From: Hyphomonas sp.
GTDB lineage: Bacteria > Pseudomonadota > Alphaproteobacteria > Caulobacterales > Hyphomonadaceae
Direction: 5' to 3'
Assembly: GCF_022844445.1 (NCBI RefSeq)
Contig: NZ_JALHLS010000005.1
Span: 62,001-126,000 of the forward strand
Length of the DNA stretch: 64,000 nt
Positions within the stretch are counted from its first letter, which is position 1. Every line of letters begins with the position of its first letter. The notes beneath the pieces are model-generated. The model was not told the origin of the DNA, did no database searches, and worked only from the letters and a program-made list of their open reading frames with translations. Shown piece after piece: positions 1-8,188 of this stretch. The translations under genes and the position numbers were made by a program.

Positions 1-481
1 GGATGCGCGGGCCGGTGACCTGGCCATCATTCACAGCGTCGCGCAGCGCCAGCACAGCGCCGTCTCCATCGCCAAGATTTCGCACGGTGGTGAAGCCGGC
101 ATTGAGCGTCTTCATGCCATTTTCCCAGGCATTGAACGCCTGCGCAGCGGGCGAGAGCGTTACGTCTTCCAGCTGAGAAGCTATACCGCCGGTATCCGAG
201 GTCAGGTGGACATGGGCATCGATCAGGCCCGGCAGGACATAGCTGTCCTTCAGGTCGATCACGCGGGCCGACTTGTCCTTCGGCGCCTTGAGGCCGGGTT
301 CGAGCGAGACGATCTTGCCATCCGTGATGACGATCGTGGTCTGGCCGAGCGGCGCCTCGCCCGGAACAGCGAGAACCTTGCCGGCCTGCACGTAGACGGT
401 TTCGGCAAGCGCGGGCAGCGTCATCGCAGACGCAATGGCGACGGCGGCGGCAGCACGCAGGAAGCGGGCGGAAATCGGCAT
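1..481 (-). CDS. Secreted metal-dependent amidohydrolase, N-terminal part (cut by window edge)
   Basis: About 160 N-terminal residues are present and the frame stays open through the left edge. The ATG at 479-481 gives a clear signal peptide (residues 1-26, ending PALA-E), so the enzyme is exported. A beta-sandwich start is followed by PGLIDAHVHL, with the metal-binding His-X-His at about residues 90 and 92, typical of the amidohydrolase/imidazolonepropionase-like superfamily. It closely resembles the complete amidohydrolase at 30206-31486, with the same block order: VLAVPGE, DLK.SYVLPGLID.HVH, FTTVRNLGDGD. Family members include Xaa-Pro dipeptidases and other exported hydrolases; the substrate cannot be told. 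It is divergent from the pirin gene. Confidence 0.85.
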   Translation of the reverse strand, partial: MPISARFLRAAAAVAIASAMTLPALAETVYVQAGKVLAVPGEAPLGQTTIVITDGKIVSLEPGLKAPKDKSARVIDLKDSYVLPGLIDAHVHLTSDTGGIASQLEDVTLSPAAQAFNAWENGMKTLNAGFTTVRNLGDGDGAVLALRDAVNDGQVTGPRI

Positions 482-617
482 GTGGTTCAGGCTCCGGACT
501 CGATTGGATAGAAGGACTGCATAGGTGTTATCAGGCGCGCGCTGATATAAAAAGCCTCGCCGCGAGGTTCATTGCCCATCGTGTGCGCCCCATATACCGG
601 CGAGAAAGGAGCCAGTC

Positions 618-1484
618 ATGATTGAACTCATCATCGACAAACGCTCGCGCGATCTGGGCGGCGGATTTGAAGTTGGCCGGGTGCTGCCGTTTGCCAGGCG
701 GCGAATGGTCGGGCCATTCATCTTTTTCGACCAGATGGGGCCGGTGGATTTTGAGCCGGGTATCGCGCGCGAACTGGATGTGCGGCCGCATCCGCATATC
801 GGTCTGTCGACCGTGACCTATCTGTATTCCGGCGCGATGACCCACCGCGACAGCCTTGGCTTCAAGCAGGAGATCAAGCCAGGCGCGGTGAACTGGATGA
901 CAGCCGGAAAGGGCATCACGCATTCGGAGCGGCTGGAGCATGCGCGGATGCACGGTGCGCATATGCATGGCATCCAGGCCTGGGTGGCCCTGCCAAACGA
1001 AGACGAAGAGACCGATCCCGCTTTCTGGCACCATCCGGCCAGCAGCCTGCCCGTGTGGAGCGAGAAGGGCCTCCGTGGGCGGATGATCGCAGGTGCGGCA
1101 GAAGGTATGGACGCAGGCGTCAGAGTGAACTCGCCGCTGTTTTACATGCATTGGGATATGGACGCAGGTTCGAGCCGCGCAGTGCCATCCGACCACCCGG
1201 AGCGGGCGGTGTACCTGACCGAAGGCGCCATTGAAGTGGACGGCGTGGCGCTTAAGCCCGGACAGATGGCCGTACTCGGCAAGGGTGACGTGCGCGTCAG
1301 CGCTCAGACGCCGTCAACCGTGATGGTGCTGGGCGGCGTGCCGGTAGGCGAGCGGTTCATCTTCTGGAATTTCGTGTCCTCCTCGAAGGATCGCCTGGAG
1401 CAGGCAAAGGAAGACTGGATACAGGGCCGGATGAAAATGCCGGACGGGGACGACTTCGAAAAGTCACCGATGCCCGCGGTTTGA
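618..1484 (+). CDS. Pirin family bicupin protein
   Basis: A 288-residue bicupin of usual pirin length. The N-terminal cupin carries the metal site: PHPHIGLSTVTY (His58, His60) and GKGITHSE (His102, Glu104) match the iron ligands of human pirin and E. coli YhhW. Pirins act as quercetin 2,3-dioxygenases in vitro, and some modulate metabolic enzymes or transcription; the physiological role here is open. The C-terminal part (about residues 180-260) is the second cupin. The ATG has GAAAGGAG seven bases upstream. Its stop lies in the promoter region of the next gene; the first ATG of that gene is 53 bases downstream. Confidence 0.9.
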   Translation: MIELIIDKRSRDLGGGFEVGRVLPFARRRMVGPFIFFDQMGPVDFEPGIARELDVRPHPHIGLSTVTYLYSGAMTHRDSLGFKQEIKPGAVNWMTAGKGITHSERLEHARMHGAHMHGIQAWVALPNEDEETDPAFWHHPASSLPVWSEKGLRGRMIAGAAEGMDAGVRVNSPLFYMHWDMDAGSSRAVPSDHPERAVYLTEGAIEVDGVALKPGQMAVLGKGDVRVSAQTPSTVMVLGGVPVGERFIFWNFVSSSKDRLEQAKEDWIQGRMKMPDGDDFEKSPMPAV

Positions 1485-1537
1485 TAGACGCGGCGGAAGG
1501 GTTTGACGACCTGGACCGCGAGGGGCATGAATCCGGC

Positions 1538-2467
1538 ATGATACACGCCGAATTGCTCTCATCCCTTTTTGCTCCCCGTGAAGCTGGCGACAGCCGGGAC
1601 CTTCGGACTTTTTTGAGGACCTGGGGACCTGGCACAGTCTCCTCCTCCGCCTTCGAGCGGCTGGTTCGCGTCGCTCTGAAGGCCGACGGACGTCTCGCCG
1701 CCGGCGCAGCGGGCCATCAAGCCGCCATCCGGAGACTTTTCCCGGACACGCCAGACGATGCGATCGTCGCCTTCTGCGTCAGCGAGGACAAGGGCCCTCG
1801 ACCTGCACATATCCTGACGACGTTGACCTCGAACGGCGCGGGCTTCAGCCTTAAAGGCACCAAGCGCTGGGGTTCGATGTCTCCCTTGTCGGATGTGCTC
1901 TACGTGGCCGCCTCAATTGGCGAATCGAACGGGCGAAACCAGTTGCGCATGGTACGTCTTCCAGCTGGCTGCAAAGGTCTTACGCTCGATACATCTGCCT
2001 ACGGATCGTTTAAGGATCACATGCCGATAGCGGACCTGATACTGGATGATGTCGCGGTCCGAGCAGACGATGTCCTTTCCGCGGATGCCTACGAGGCGTA
2101 CATAAAGCCGTTTCGCCTTGTCGAAGATGTGTACGGCACTGCGGCCACGCAGATCGGCGTGCTGGGAGTAGGCCTGACCCATGAATGGTCCCAAGACGTG
2201 CTTGAAGATCTTCTGGCACTGATCCTTCAGGCGCACACGATCTCGCAAACCCCGATGGCCCGGCCCGAAGATGTGGTTCTGATGTCGAGCTATTTCCGTG
2301 CCTCTGATATCCTCTGGGCGAGGCTTGGCGAGTGCTGGTCAAAGGTTCCGAACGACGAGCGCGCGCGTTGGAGCCCGGAGACGGGCACCCTGGGGGTTGC
2401 CGCAAGGGCCCGCGAAACACGACGGCAAAACGCCTGGTCAGAGATTGGTGCGGGCGGCCGGGCTTGA
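1538..2467 (+). CDS. Short acyl-CoA dehydrogenase-like flavoprotein
   Basis: 309 residues from the ATG at 1538; a TTG at 1481 in the same frame would add 19 residues of poor quality. The segment around residues 90-190 (FSLKGTKRWGSMSPLSDVL, then DLILDDVAV) matches the central beta domain of acyl-CoA dehydrogenases. The protein is about 70 residues shorter than a normal 380-residue enzyme, and no catalytic Glu motif of the EGTNEI type is visible at the C-terminus, so activity is doubtful. The last codons and the stop read through the complement of the tRNA-Leu T-arm, so the C-terminus looks made by a junction. Base composition is a little less GC-rich than its neighbours. Possibly acquired or truncated. 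Confidence 0.65.
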   Translation: MIHAELLSSLFAPREAGDSRDLRTFLRTWGPGTVSSSAFERLVRVALKADGRLAAGAAGHQAAIRRLFPDTPDDAIVAFCVSEDKGPRPAHILTTLTSNGAGFSLKGTKRWGSMSPLSDVLYVAASIGESNGRNQLRMVRLPAGCKGLTLDTSAYGSFKDHMPIADLILDDVAVRADDVLSADAYEAYIKPFRLVEDVYGTAATQIGVLGVGLTHEWSQDVLEDLLALILQAHTISQTPMARPEDVVLMSSYFRASDILWARLGECWSKVPNDERARWSPETGTLGVAARARETRRQNAWSEIGAGGRA

Positions 2468-2532
2468 ACCGGCAAGGCCTTGCGGCCGAGGGATTTTAAG
2501 TCCCTTGCGTATACCAATTTCGCCACGCCCGC
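2446..2532 (-). tRNA. tRNA-Leu(TAA)
   Basis: Read on the complement, the 7-bp acceptor stem GCGGGCG/CGCCCGC, D-arm, anticodon stem AGGGA/TCCCT with loop CTTAAAA (anticodon TAA, 2496-2498), long variable arm and T-arm (GCCGG-TTCAAGC-CCGGC) all fold as a class II tRNA. The 3' CCA is encoded (2446-2448); without it the gene is 2449-2532, 84 nt. The 3' end lies inside the convergent acyl-CoA-dehydrogenase-like reading frame. Confidence 0.97.
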
Positions 2533-2651
2533 ACGTAAGGGAGACGGTTAAGGCGCGCCCGGGCGGATGGCAAGCGGGCAGCCCGGTTTCCCCTGCTGCC
2601 AAAGCGCGCTAAGCCTCAGTCCGTAAAATTCGGGGCTTGAGGAAACACGAC

Positions 2652-4115
2652 ATGACCGAGACGGGAGAGACATCCCCGCCGCGCGAAGGCTTGCCAACTG
2701 AGGGAAGCGGATTTGCCTCAGCCGCTGGCCTGATCGCGGGGCCCGTACTGGGCTTCATCGTGTGCCTGCTGCCGGCCCCGGCGGAGCTTGACCAGAGCGC
2801 GATGATGGTAGCCGGGCTGTTCCTGCTGATGGCGATCTGGTGGGCGACCGAGGCGGTGCCGATGGCGGTGACCTCGCTGCTGCCCCTGGCCATCCTGCCG
2901 CTGATCGGGCTGGTGCCGCTAAAGGAGATTGCCGCGCCGTATGCCGACCCGGTGGTAATGTTGTTGCTTGGCGGGTTCATCGTGGCGCTGGCGATCGAGA
3001 AATGGAACCTCCACCGACGCATTGCGCTGAACGTGCTGAGGGTCTCCGGCGCGCGGCTCAAACTCCTGACGGCGGGCGTGATGCTGACGACGGCGCTGCT
3101 GTCGATGTGGATCTCCAATACTGCGACGAGCCTGATGATGACGCCCATCGTGCTGTCGGTCGCGCTCGCAGCAGGCGGTGGTCCGCGTCTCGCGATCGCG
3201 CTGCTTCTGGGCGTTTGTTACGCGGCCTCGATCGGGGGCCTCGGCACGCCAGTGGGCACGCCGACGAACCTGATCGCAATAGGCTGGCTGCGCGACAATG
3301 CCGGCATCGAGATCAGCTTCAGCGAATGGATGGGCATCGGCCTTCCGATGATTGCGCTGATGCTGCCCGCAGCCTGGCTGATCCTGACCTGGGGATTGAA
3401 ATCGACGCCGGACCAGGCGCAGGGGGCGAGCGAATCCATCCGTGCACAGCACAAGGCGCTTGGCCGCATGACCCGGCCCGAGGCACGGGTGGCGATGGTG
3501 TTCGGTCTGATCGCGGGCGCATGGATCCTGCGCGAACAACTCGTGAAGCTCGAGCCTCTGTCTGGCCTGACCGACATGGGCATCGCCATGATGGGCGCTG
3601 TGCTGATGTTCCTGGTACCGCATGGCGACCCGACGACCAGGACGGCGGGGCGCGGGCGCGGCTTGCTGGACTGGGATGACGCGCGCAATGTGCCGTGGGA
3701 TGTAGTGCTGCTGTTCGGGGGCGGCCTGTCGATTGCCGCCGCGATCCAGGCAAGCGGCCTCGCCGGATGGCTCGGCGGCTACATGGCGGGGCTGGCGGCG
3801 CTGCCGCCGGTCCTGCTGATCCTGATCATCGTGACGCTGGTCGTGTTCCTGTCCGAGATCATGTCGAATGTGGCAGCGATGACGACATTCCTGCCGGTGC
3901 TGGGCGCGCTGGCGGAGGCGACGGGACTGGATATCCGCGCTTTGGTGATCCCCTGCTGCGTGGCGGCGTCGTGCGGATTCATGCTGCCGATTGCGACGGG
4001 TCCGAACGCCGTGGTGTTTGCCACGCGCAAGCTGACCGTGCGCGACATGGCCAAGGCGGGCTTTGCGCTGAACGTGACATGCATCGTGATCATCGCGCTG
4101 TATTTCGGCCTCTGA
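2652..4115 (+). CDS. SLC13/DASS family sodium-coupled dicarboxylate transporter
   Basis: A 487-residue inner-membrane protein with about 11-12 hydrophobic segments. It has the duplicated DASS signature: WISNTATS near residue 160 (SNT motif) and the related IMSNVAAMTTFLP in the second repeat, which in VcINDY bind Na+ and the dicarboxylate. GTPVGTPTNLIAIGWL after the first repeat is also family-typical. Likely substrates are succinate, malate, fumarate or citrate taken up with Na+. The ATG at 2652 is preferred over an in-frame TTG at 2637 because GAGGAAA sits about 6 bases upstream. It stands alone, with tRNA-Leu upstream on the other strand. Confidence 0.9.
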   Translation: MTETGETSPPREGLPTEGSGFASAAGLIAGPVLGFIVCLLPAPAELDQSAMMVAGLFLLMAIWWATEAVPMAVTSLLPLAILPLIGLVPLKEIAAPYADPVVMLLLGGFIVALAIEKWNLHRRIALNVLRVSGARLKLLTAGVMLTTALLSMWISNTATSLMMTPIVLSVALAAGGGPRLAIALLLGVCYAASIGGLGTPVGTPTNLIAIGWLRDNAGIEISFSEWMGIGLPMIALMLPAAWLILTWGLKSTPDQAQGASESIRAQHKALGRMTRPEARVAMVFGLIAGAWILREQLVKLEPLSGLTDMGIAMMGAVLMFLVPHGDPTTRTAGRGRGLLDWDDARNVPWDVVLLFGGGLSIAAAIQASGLAGWLGGYMAGLAALPPVLLILIIVTLVVFLSEIMSNVAAMTTFLPVLGALAEATGLDIRALVIPCCVAASCGFMLPIATGPNAVVFATRKLTVRDMAKAGFALNVTCIVIIALYFGL

Positions 4116-4275
4116 CGGAAATCTGTAACAATTTCCCGCCAAACTGTCATAAAACATCCATCCAGAACGGCTATGCGCTGCGCGGAGGCCAATAGCGCCT
4201 TGATTCCTGTGGCGCATCTGGCGGGTCGCGGGCGTGTCAGATTTTTGTCAGACGGCTTGGTCCAGGATATATCCT

Positions 4276-4938
4276 ATGCGGCACATGTTTCCGGTTCTCC
4301 TGGCCTTCGGGGCCGTCTGCGGCGCGGCTTCGGCCGAAAACCAGATCTGGACCAACTACGAGCTAAAGAAGAAACCGGCCGACAGCATCCCCTTTGAACT
4401 GACACTGAATGCCGAGGTGCGGTTTGATCCGGATGCCGACGTGTCACAGTTCGTGCTTCGCCCGGGCATTGGCTACGAGGTTAACGACCGGCTGAAGGTC
4501 AGCGGCGGCTACCGCTATAGTGAGGCCATCCGGTCGGGCCCCGACCAGATCGAACACCGGCTCTGGCAGCAGGCAGGCTATGACCTCTTCTCGCTGGGCG
4601 AAGTAGAGATTGCGGGGCGCACACGGCTCGAGCAGCGGTTTCGCGAGGGCGCCGACGGGACGGGCTGGCGGCTGCGCCAGCAGATCGCGCTGGAGTATCC
4701 GCTGACGACGTCGGGGGTAAAGCTGGCGCTGAGCGATGAAGTGATCATCGGACTTAACGACACCTCCTGGGGCAGCGCGAGCGACCTGCAGGAGAACCGT
4801 GCAAGGGCGACAGTCAAATGGAAAGCGGCGGGCGCAGGCTGGGAGGTGGGCTATCTCAACCAGTATCGCAACGGCACGCGCGGCGCCGATGACGAGACCA
4901 ACCATCACGTTTTCCTCGGCTTCTCGAAAGACTTCTGA
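4276..4938 (+). CDS. DUF2490 family predicted outer-membrane protein
   Basis: 220 residues, with a signal peptide (residues 1-20, AASA-E). The rest is alternating beta-strand sequence rich in aromatic residues and Arg (RPGIGYEVNDRLKVSGGYRYSE, TRLEQRF, LSDEVIIGLND) ending in ...GFSKDF with a C-terminal Phe, as in outer-membrane beta-barrels. This pattern fits DUF2490 proteins, whose function is unknown. The ATG at 4276 is chosen because it starts the signal peptide; upstream codons are not protein-like. The 160-bp leader is relatively AT-rich and likely holds its promoter. Confidence 0.8.
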   Translation: MRHMFPVLLAFGAVCGAASAENQIWTNYELKKKPADSIPFELTLNAEVRFDPDADVSQFVLRPGIGYEVNDRLKVSGGYRYSEAIRSGPDQIEHRLWQQAGYDLFSLGEVEIAGRTRLEQRFREGADGTGWRLRQQIALEYPLTTSGVKLALSDEVIIGLNDTSWGSASDLQENRARATVKWKAAGAGWEVGYLNQYRNGTRGADDETNHHVFLGFSKDF

Positions 4939-4956
4939 TTTCTGTACAACGAAAAA

Positions 4957-4980
4957 GCGCGCCCCGTTGCCGGGACGCGC
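4957..4980 (-). terminator. Rho-independent terminator hairpin, likely of the cold-shock gene
   Basis: GCGCGCCCCG-TTGC-CGGGACGCGC forms a 10-bp stem with one mismatch. On the complement it is followed by five T, so it best terminates the cold-shock gene ending at 5036; it may also stop the DUF2490 gene. Confidence 0.65.
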
Positions 4981-5035
4981 CTCTTCAGTTTGCCGCTGAG
5001 GCAGCCGCGCGAACGCGGCGCCAGCAGCTGCTGGC

Positions 5036-5245
5036 TTAAGCCAGTTCGATCGTGCTCACGGCAACTTTGCCGGAGCGCTGATCCTTGGCCGTGTCAAAAT
5101 TGACTTTCTGGCCTTCATTCAGGGTCGCGATGCCCGAGCGCTCAAGGGCGGTGACGTGAACGAACACGTCGTTGCCACCGTTTGCAGGCGCGATGAAGCC
5201 GAAGCCTTTTTGGCTGTTGAAGAATTTCACAGTACCGTTCGTCAT
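5036..5245 (-). CDS. Cold-shock domain protein (CspA family)
   Basis: A 69-residue single OB-fold nucleic-acid-binding protein. RNP1 (KGFGFI) and RNP2 (DVFVHVTAL) are intact, and the length equals E. coli CspA. These proteins melt RNA secondary structure and act as RNA chaperones. The start MTNGTVKFF at 5245 is fixed by family alignment, although the frame stays open much further upstream. About 240 bp separate it from the CAP gene, enough for the long leader typical of csp transcripts. The ribosome site upstream is weak. Confidence 0.93.
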   Translation of the reverse strand: MTNGTVKFFNSQKGFGFIAPANGGNDVFVHVTALERSGIATLNEGQKVNFDTAKDQRSGKVAVSTIELA

Positions 5246-5484
5246 AGTTCTAAGTCTCATATCGTTTGTAGGCTGACAATGCGCCAGCCCTTGCATATCG
5301 AATTTTGGAGGGGTTGTCTGAAACTGCGCCCTTTTCGGGGAGCGGCGCCTGAGTGGCCGGCCAATGTCGATGAGGGGCATATGCGCTCCGCCCCGCCAAA
5401 TAGCAAGTTATTTATCTGTAGGGTTTCCGGCGAACGGGAAGACCATCCGGATTCTGACATTCGGCAATCGGCTGGATTACCGCG

Positions 5485-5985
5485 CTACCAGGGCTTCTGG
5501 CCGGAATAGTTGCCCGGCGGATCGTAGCGGCAGACGAGAAAGATGGAGGCGCCCGCACTGGCGGTGGCGCAGCCCATGGAGGCCGTGCCTTCCCAGACCA
5601 TCTGCGTATAATGTCCCACGTTGAACCAGTTGCCATCCGTGCTGACATCCGGGAAGGCGCCGTACTTGAAGAGCGCCTTCTCGTCGGCCCAGAGCTGGGC
5701 AAGCGCTTCCGCCGTATACCCGGATGAGCCCATGGCGAGGTTTTCGCCCGAACTGGGGTTCTCGTCATCGCCCGCGTGTTCGAACTTCCCCGTGGCGGCG
5801 AGGTGATCGGCCCAGCGCTGCGCATCTGCCGCGAGGCTCTCATTCCAGGTGAGCGCAGGCACCCCTACTTCCGCGCGCTCCCGGTTGTGGACCAGGAGGA
5901 CCTGCGCGGCGATACCATCCGCATACGAAGCAGGCGCGGCGGCGATGAGGAGGCCTGCGGCGAAGATGGCCTTCTTGGCGAGCAC
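5485..5985 (-). CDS. Secreted CAP (SCP/PR-1) domain protein
   Basis: 166 residues. The GTG at 5983-5985 lies 2 bases after the thiolase stop and opens directly into a signal peptide (residues 1-22, PASYADG). The mature part is one CAP domain: HNRERAEVGVPALTWN, FEHAG, GENLAMG, then GHYTQMVW and FLVCRYDPPGN, matching the CAP1/CAP2 signatures with conserved His and Glu. CAP proteins are extracytoplasmic; some bind sterols or lipids, but the role of bacterial ones is poorly known. Translational coupling to a cytoplasmic thiolase is unexpected. An ATG further upstream would begin inside the thiolase gene and bury the signal peptide. Confidence 0.88.
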   Translation of the reverse strand: MLAKKAIFAAGLLIAAAPASYADGIAAQVLLVHNRERAEVGVPALTWNESLAADAQRWADHLAATGKFEHAGDDENPSSGENLAMGSSGYTAEALAQLWADEKALFKYGAFPDVSTDGNWFNVGHYTQMVWEGTASMGCATASAGASIFLVCRYDPPGNYSGQKPW

Positions 5986-5987
5986 GC

Positions 5988-7199
5988 TCAGCTCACGCGC
6001 TCGAATACCGCTGCCAGCCCCTGCCCGCCGCCGATGCACATGGTTTCGAGGCCGTACCGGGCGCCGCGGCGGTCCATCTCGCGCAGCATGGTCGCGAGGA
6101 TGCGTCCGCCCGTGGCGCCGACCGGGTGGCCGAGCGAGATGCCCGAGCCGTGAACGTTAAGGCGGGCATAGTCATCATCCGAGAAGCCCATCGCCTTGGT
6201 GCAGGCGAGGACCTGGGCGGCGAAGGCTTCGTTGAGCTCAATCAGGTCGATGTCCTTCAGCGAAAGACCGGCGCGCTTCAGCGCTTTCTCCGTGGATGGC
6301 ACAGGGCCGATCCCCATGACGGCCGGGCCGACGCCCGCGACGGCCCAGGAAACGAGCCGGGCGAGCGGCTTCAGGCCGTACTGGTCAGCCATTTCGCGCG
6401 TCATCACGAGGCAGGCTGAGGCGCCGTCATTCTGGCCACTGGCATTGCCGGCGGTGACGGTGGCTTCGGCGTCCTGCTTGGCACGGATGGCCTTCAGCTT
6501 GCCGAGCACATCGGCGGTTGAGTCCGCACGCGGATGTTCGTCCTGCGTGACGACCGTGTCGCCCTTGCGGCCCTTGACGGTGACCGGGATGATCTCTTCG
6601 GCAAAGACGCCGCTTTTCTGCGCAGCGACGGCCTTGGCGTGACTGGCGGCGGCAAACTCGTCCTGTGCGGCGCGGGTGATCTGGTAATCGCGGCGGAGGT
6701 TCTCGGCCGTCTCCAGCATGCCGCCAGGCACAGGGAAATTCTTGCCGCCGGCAGTGAGGCGGCCGGTGATCAGGCCGTCGTTCACGGTCATGTTGCCCTG
6801 GCCAAGGCCCCAGCGCCAGCTGGTGGAATAGAACGGCGCGTTGCTCATCGACTCTGCGCCGCCGGCGATCACGCAGTCCATCGCGCCGGTGGCGACCTGC
6901 ATCGTCGCATTGATGATCGCCTGCAGGCCCGAGCCGCAGCGCCGGTCGATCTGCATGCCGCTGACTTCGATGGGCAGGCCGGCGTCGAGCGCGACGACGC
7001 GGCCGAGGGCGGGCGCGTCCATCGAGGGATAGCATTGAGCGAAGATGACATCGTCGACCTTGTCCTTCGGCAGGCCGGTGCGGGCCATCAGGCCTTCGAC
7101 GACGGTGGCGCCGAGGACATGGGCATGGACGTCCTTGTAGGATCCGCCAAAGCCGCCGACCGCTGTGCGGACAGGCTCGACAATCACGACATCGCGCAT
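5988..7199 (-). CDS. Thiolase (acetyl-CoA C-acyltransferase)
   Basis: 403 residues, the usual length. Nucleophile Cys88 lies in RRCGSGLQAI; GGAESMSN, NEAFAAQ, the HGSGISLGHPVGATGGRI block and the second catalytic Cys in CIGGGQGLAAVFE are all present. It either cleaves 3-ketoacyl-CoA at the end of beta-oxidation or condenses acetyl-CoA; the sequence alone does not separate these. The ATG at 7199 starts the standard MRDVVIVEPVRT. It is followed 2 bases later by the secreted CAP gene and is divergent from the dioxygenase gene. Confidence 0.92.
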   Translation of the reverse strand: MRDVVIVEPVRTAVGGFGGSYKDVHAHVLGATVVEGLMARTGLPKDKVDDVIFAQCYPSMDAPALGRVVALDAGLPIEVSGMQIDRRCGSGLQAIINATMQVATGAMDCVIAGGAESMSNAPFYSTSWRWGLGQGNMTVNDGLITGRLTAGGKNFPVPGGMLETAENLRRDYQITRAAQDEFAAASHAKAVAAQKSGVFAEEIIPVTVKGRKGDTVVTQDEHPRADSTADVLGKLKAIRAKQDAEATVTAGNASGQNDGASACLVMTREMADQYGLKPLARLVSWAVAGVGPAVMGIGPVPSTEKALKRAGLSLKDIDLIELNEAFAAQVLACTKAMGFSDDDYARLNVHGSGISLGHPVGATGGRILATMLREMDRRGARYGLETMCIGGGQGLAAVFERVS

Positions 7200-7372
7200 G
7201 GTGTTCTCCCGAGTTTTCGCTGCGTCGTTGATAGGGCCGGTGGGGGCCCGCGCGCAACCTCGCTTTGGTCCATGCCGTTGCGGCATAGGTGTTAGCCGGG
7301 CGCGGCGGCTTACGGGCGCGCGCACCCGGGACTAGAAACAAAGAGACGCGCAGACTGCCGGAGGTTTGATCC

Positions 7373-8143
7373 TTGATTTCACCCATCTTTGTCTCGCATG
7401 GCTCACCGACGCTGATTTTCGATGATGTGCCGGCACGCGACTTCCTGCGCGGCCTCGGCGCCGTCCTTCCCCGGCCGAAGGCAGTCGTGATGGTCTCGGC
7501 GCACTGGGAGACGCACACCCCGGCGGTGAGCGCAATGCCGGTGAACACAACGATCCACGATTTCGGCGGCTTCCCGCAGGTCCTGTACCAGCAGCGCTAC
7601 GACGCGCCGGGCGACCAGGACCTCGCCGCGCGGGTGGCCGGGCTGATCGGGGCGGCGGGGATGCCGGCGGCGCTGGATGCCCGGCGCGGCCTTGATCATG
7701 GCGCATGGGTGCCGCTCAAGCTGATGTACCCGGCGGCGGACATTCCGGTAGTGCAGGTGTCGTTGCAGACGCATCTTGGACCAGCGCACCATTTGCGGCT
7801 TGGCGAGGCACTGGCGAAGCTGGCGGCGGAGGATGTGCTGGTGGTCGGCAGCGGCAGCTTCACGCATGACCTGCGCAGCGTGGACTGGCGCGGGAACAAT
7901 GCGGCGCCGGACTGGGTGACGGAGTTTGCAGATTGGGCCGATGCCGCACTGGCCCAGGGCCGCATCAACGACCTGCTCAACTATCGCACACAGGCGCCCC
8001 ATGCGGCACGCAACCATCCGACGGAGGAGCATTTCCTTCCGCTGTTCGTGGCGCTGGGCGCGGGCGGACTGCATGCCGCACCACTGCACCGGTCGCTGAC
8101 GTTCAGTGTGCTGAGGATGGATGCATTCGCTTTTTCGGCGTGA
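7373..8143 (+). CDS. DODA-type class III extradiol dioxygenase (YgiD-like)
   Basis: 256 residues. Metal-ligand and catalytic histidines appear in FVSHGSPT (His9), VSAHWETH, LDHGAWVPL and GSFTHDLR, as in 4,5-DOPA dioxygenase / YgiD, a LigB-fold non-haem metal enzyme that opens catechol rings. The natural substrate is unknown. Translation most likely starts at the TTG at 7373, 8 bases after GGAGG (7360-7364); there is no ATG that keeps the first conserved His. Confidence 0.88.
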   Translation: MISPIFVSHGSPTLIFDDVPARDFLRGLGAVLPRPKAVVMVSAHWETHTPAVSAMPVNTTIHDFGGFPQVLYQQRYDAPGDQDLAARVAGLIGAAGMPAALDARRGLDHGAWVPLKLMYPAADIPVVQVSLQTHLGPAHHLRLGEALAKLAAEDVLVVGSGSFTHDLRSVDWRGNNAAPDWVTEFADWADAALAQGRINDLLNYRTQAPHAARNHPTEEHFLPLFVALGAGGLHAAPLHRSLTFSVLRMDAFAFSA

Positions 8144-8150
8144 GCCTGTT

Positions 8151-8176
8151 CCCCTCCCCTGTTCACAGGAAAGGGG
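8151..8176. terminator. Imperfect hairpin between convergent genes
   Basis: CCCCT...CTG-TTCA-CAG...AGGGG can pair between the convergent dioxygenase and crotonase genes. The stem is interrupted and has no T-run, so this is a weak call. Confidence 0.3.
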
Positions 8177-8188
8177 TTCAGGGACGGC

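Noticed and set aside
1481-1537. TTG start for the acyl-CoA-dehydrogenase-like gene
   Set aside because: It would add 19 non-conserved residues and overlap the pirin stop; the ATG at 1538 is simpler.
2919-4217. A 432-residue frame on the minus strand against the DASS transporter
   Set aside because: Its composition is His/Arg/Gln-rich and it has no domain; it is the complement of a strongly supported transporter.
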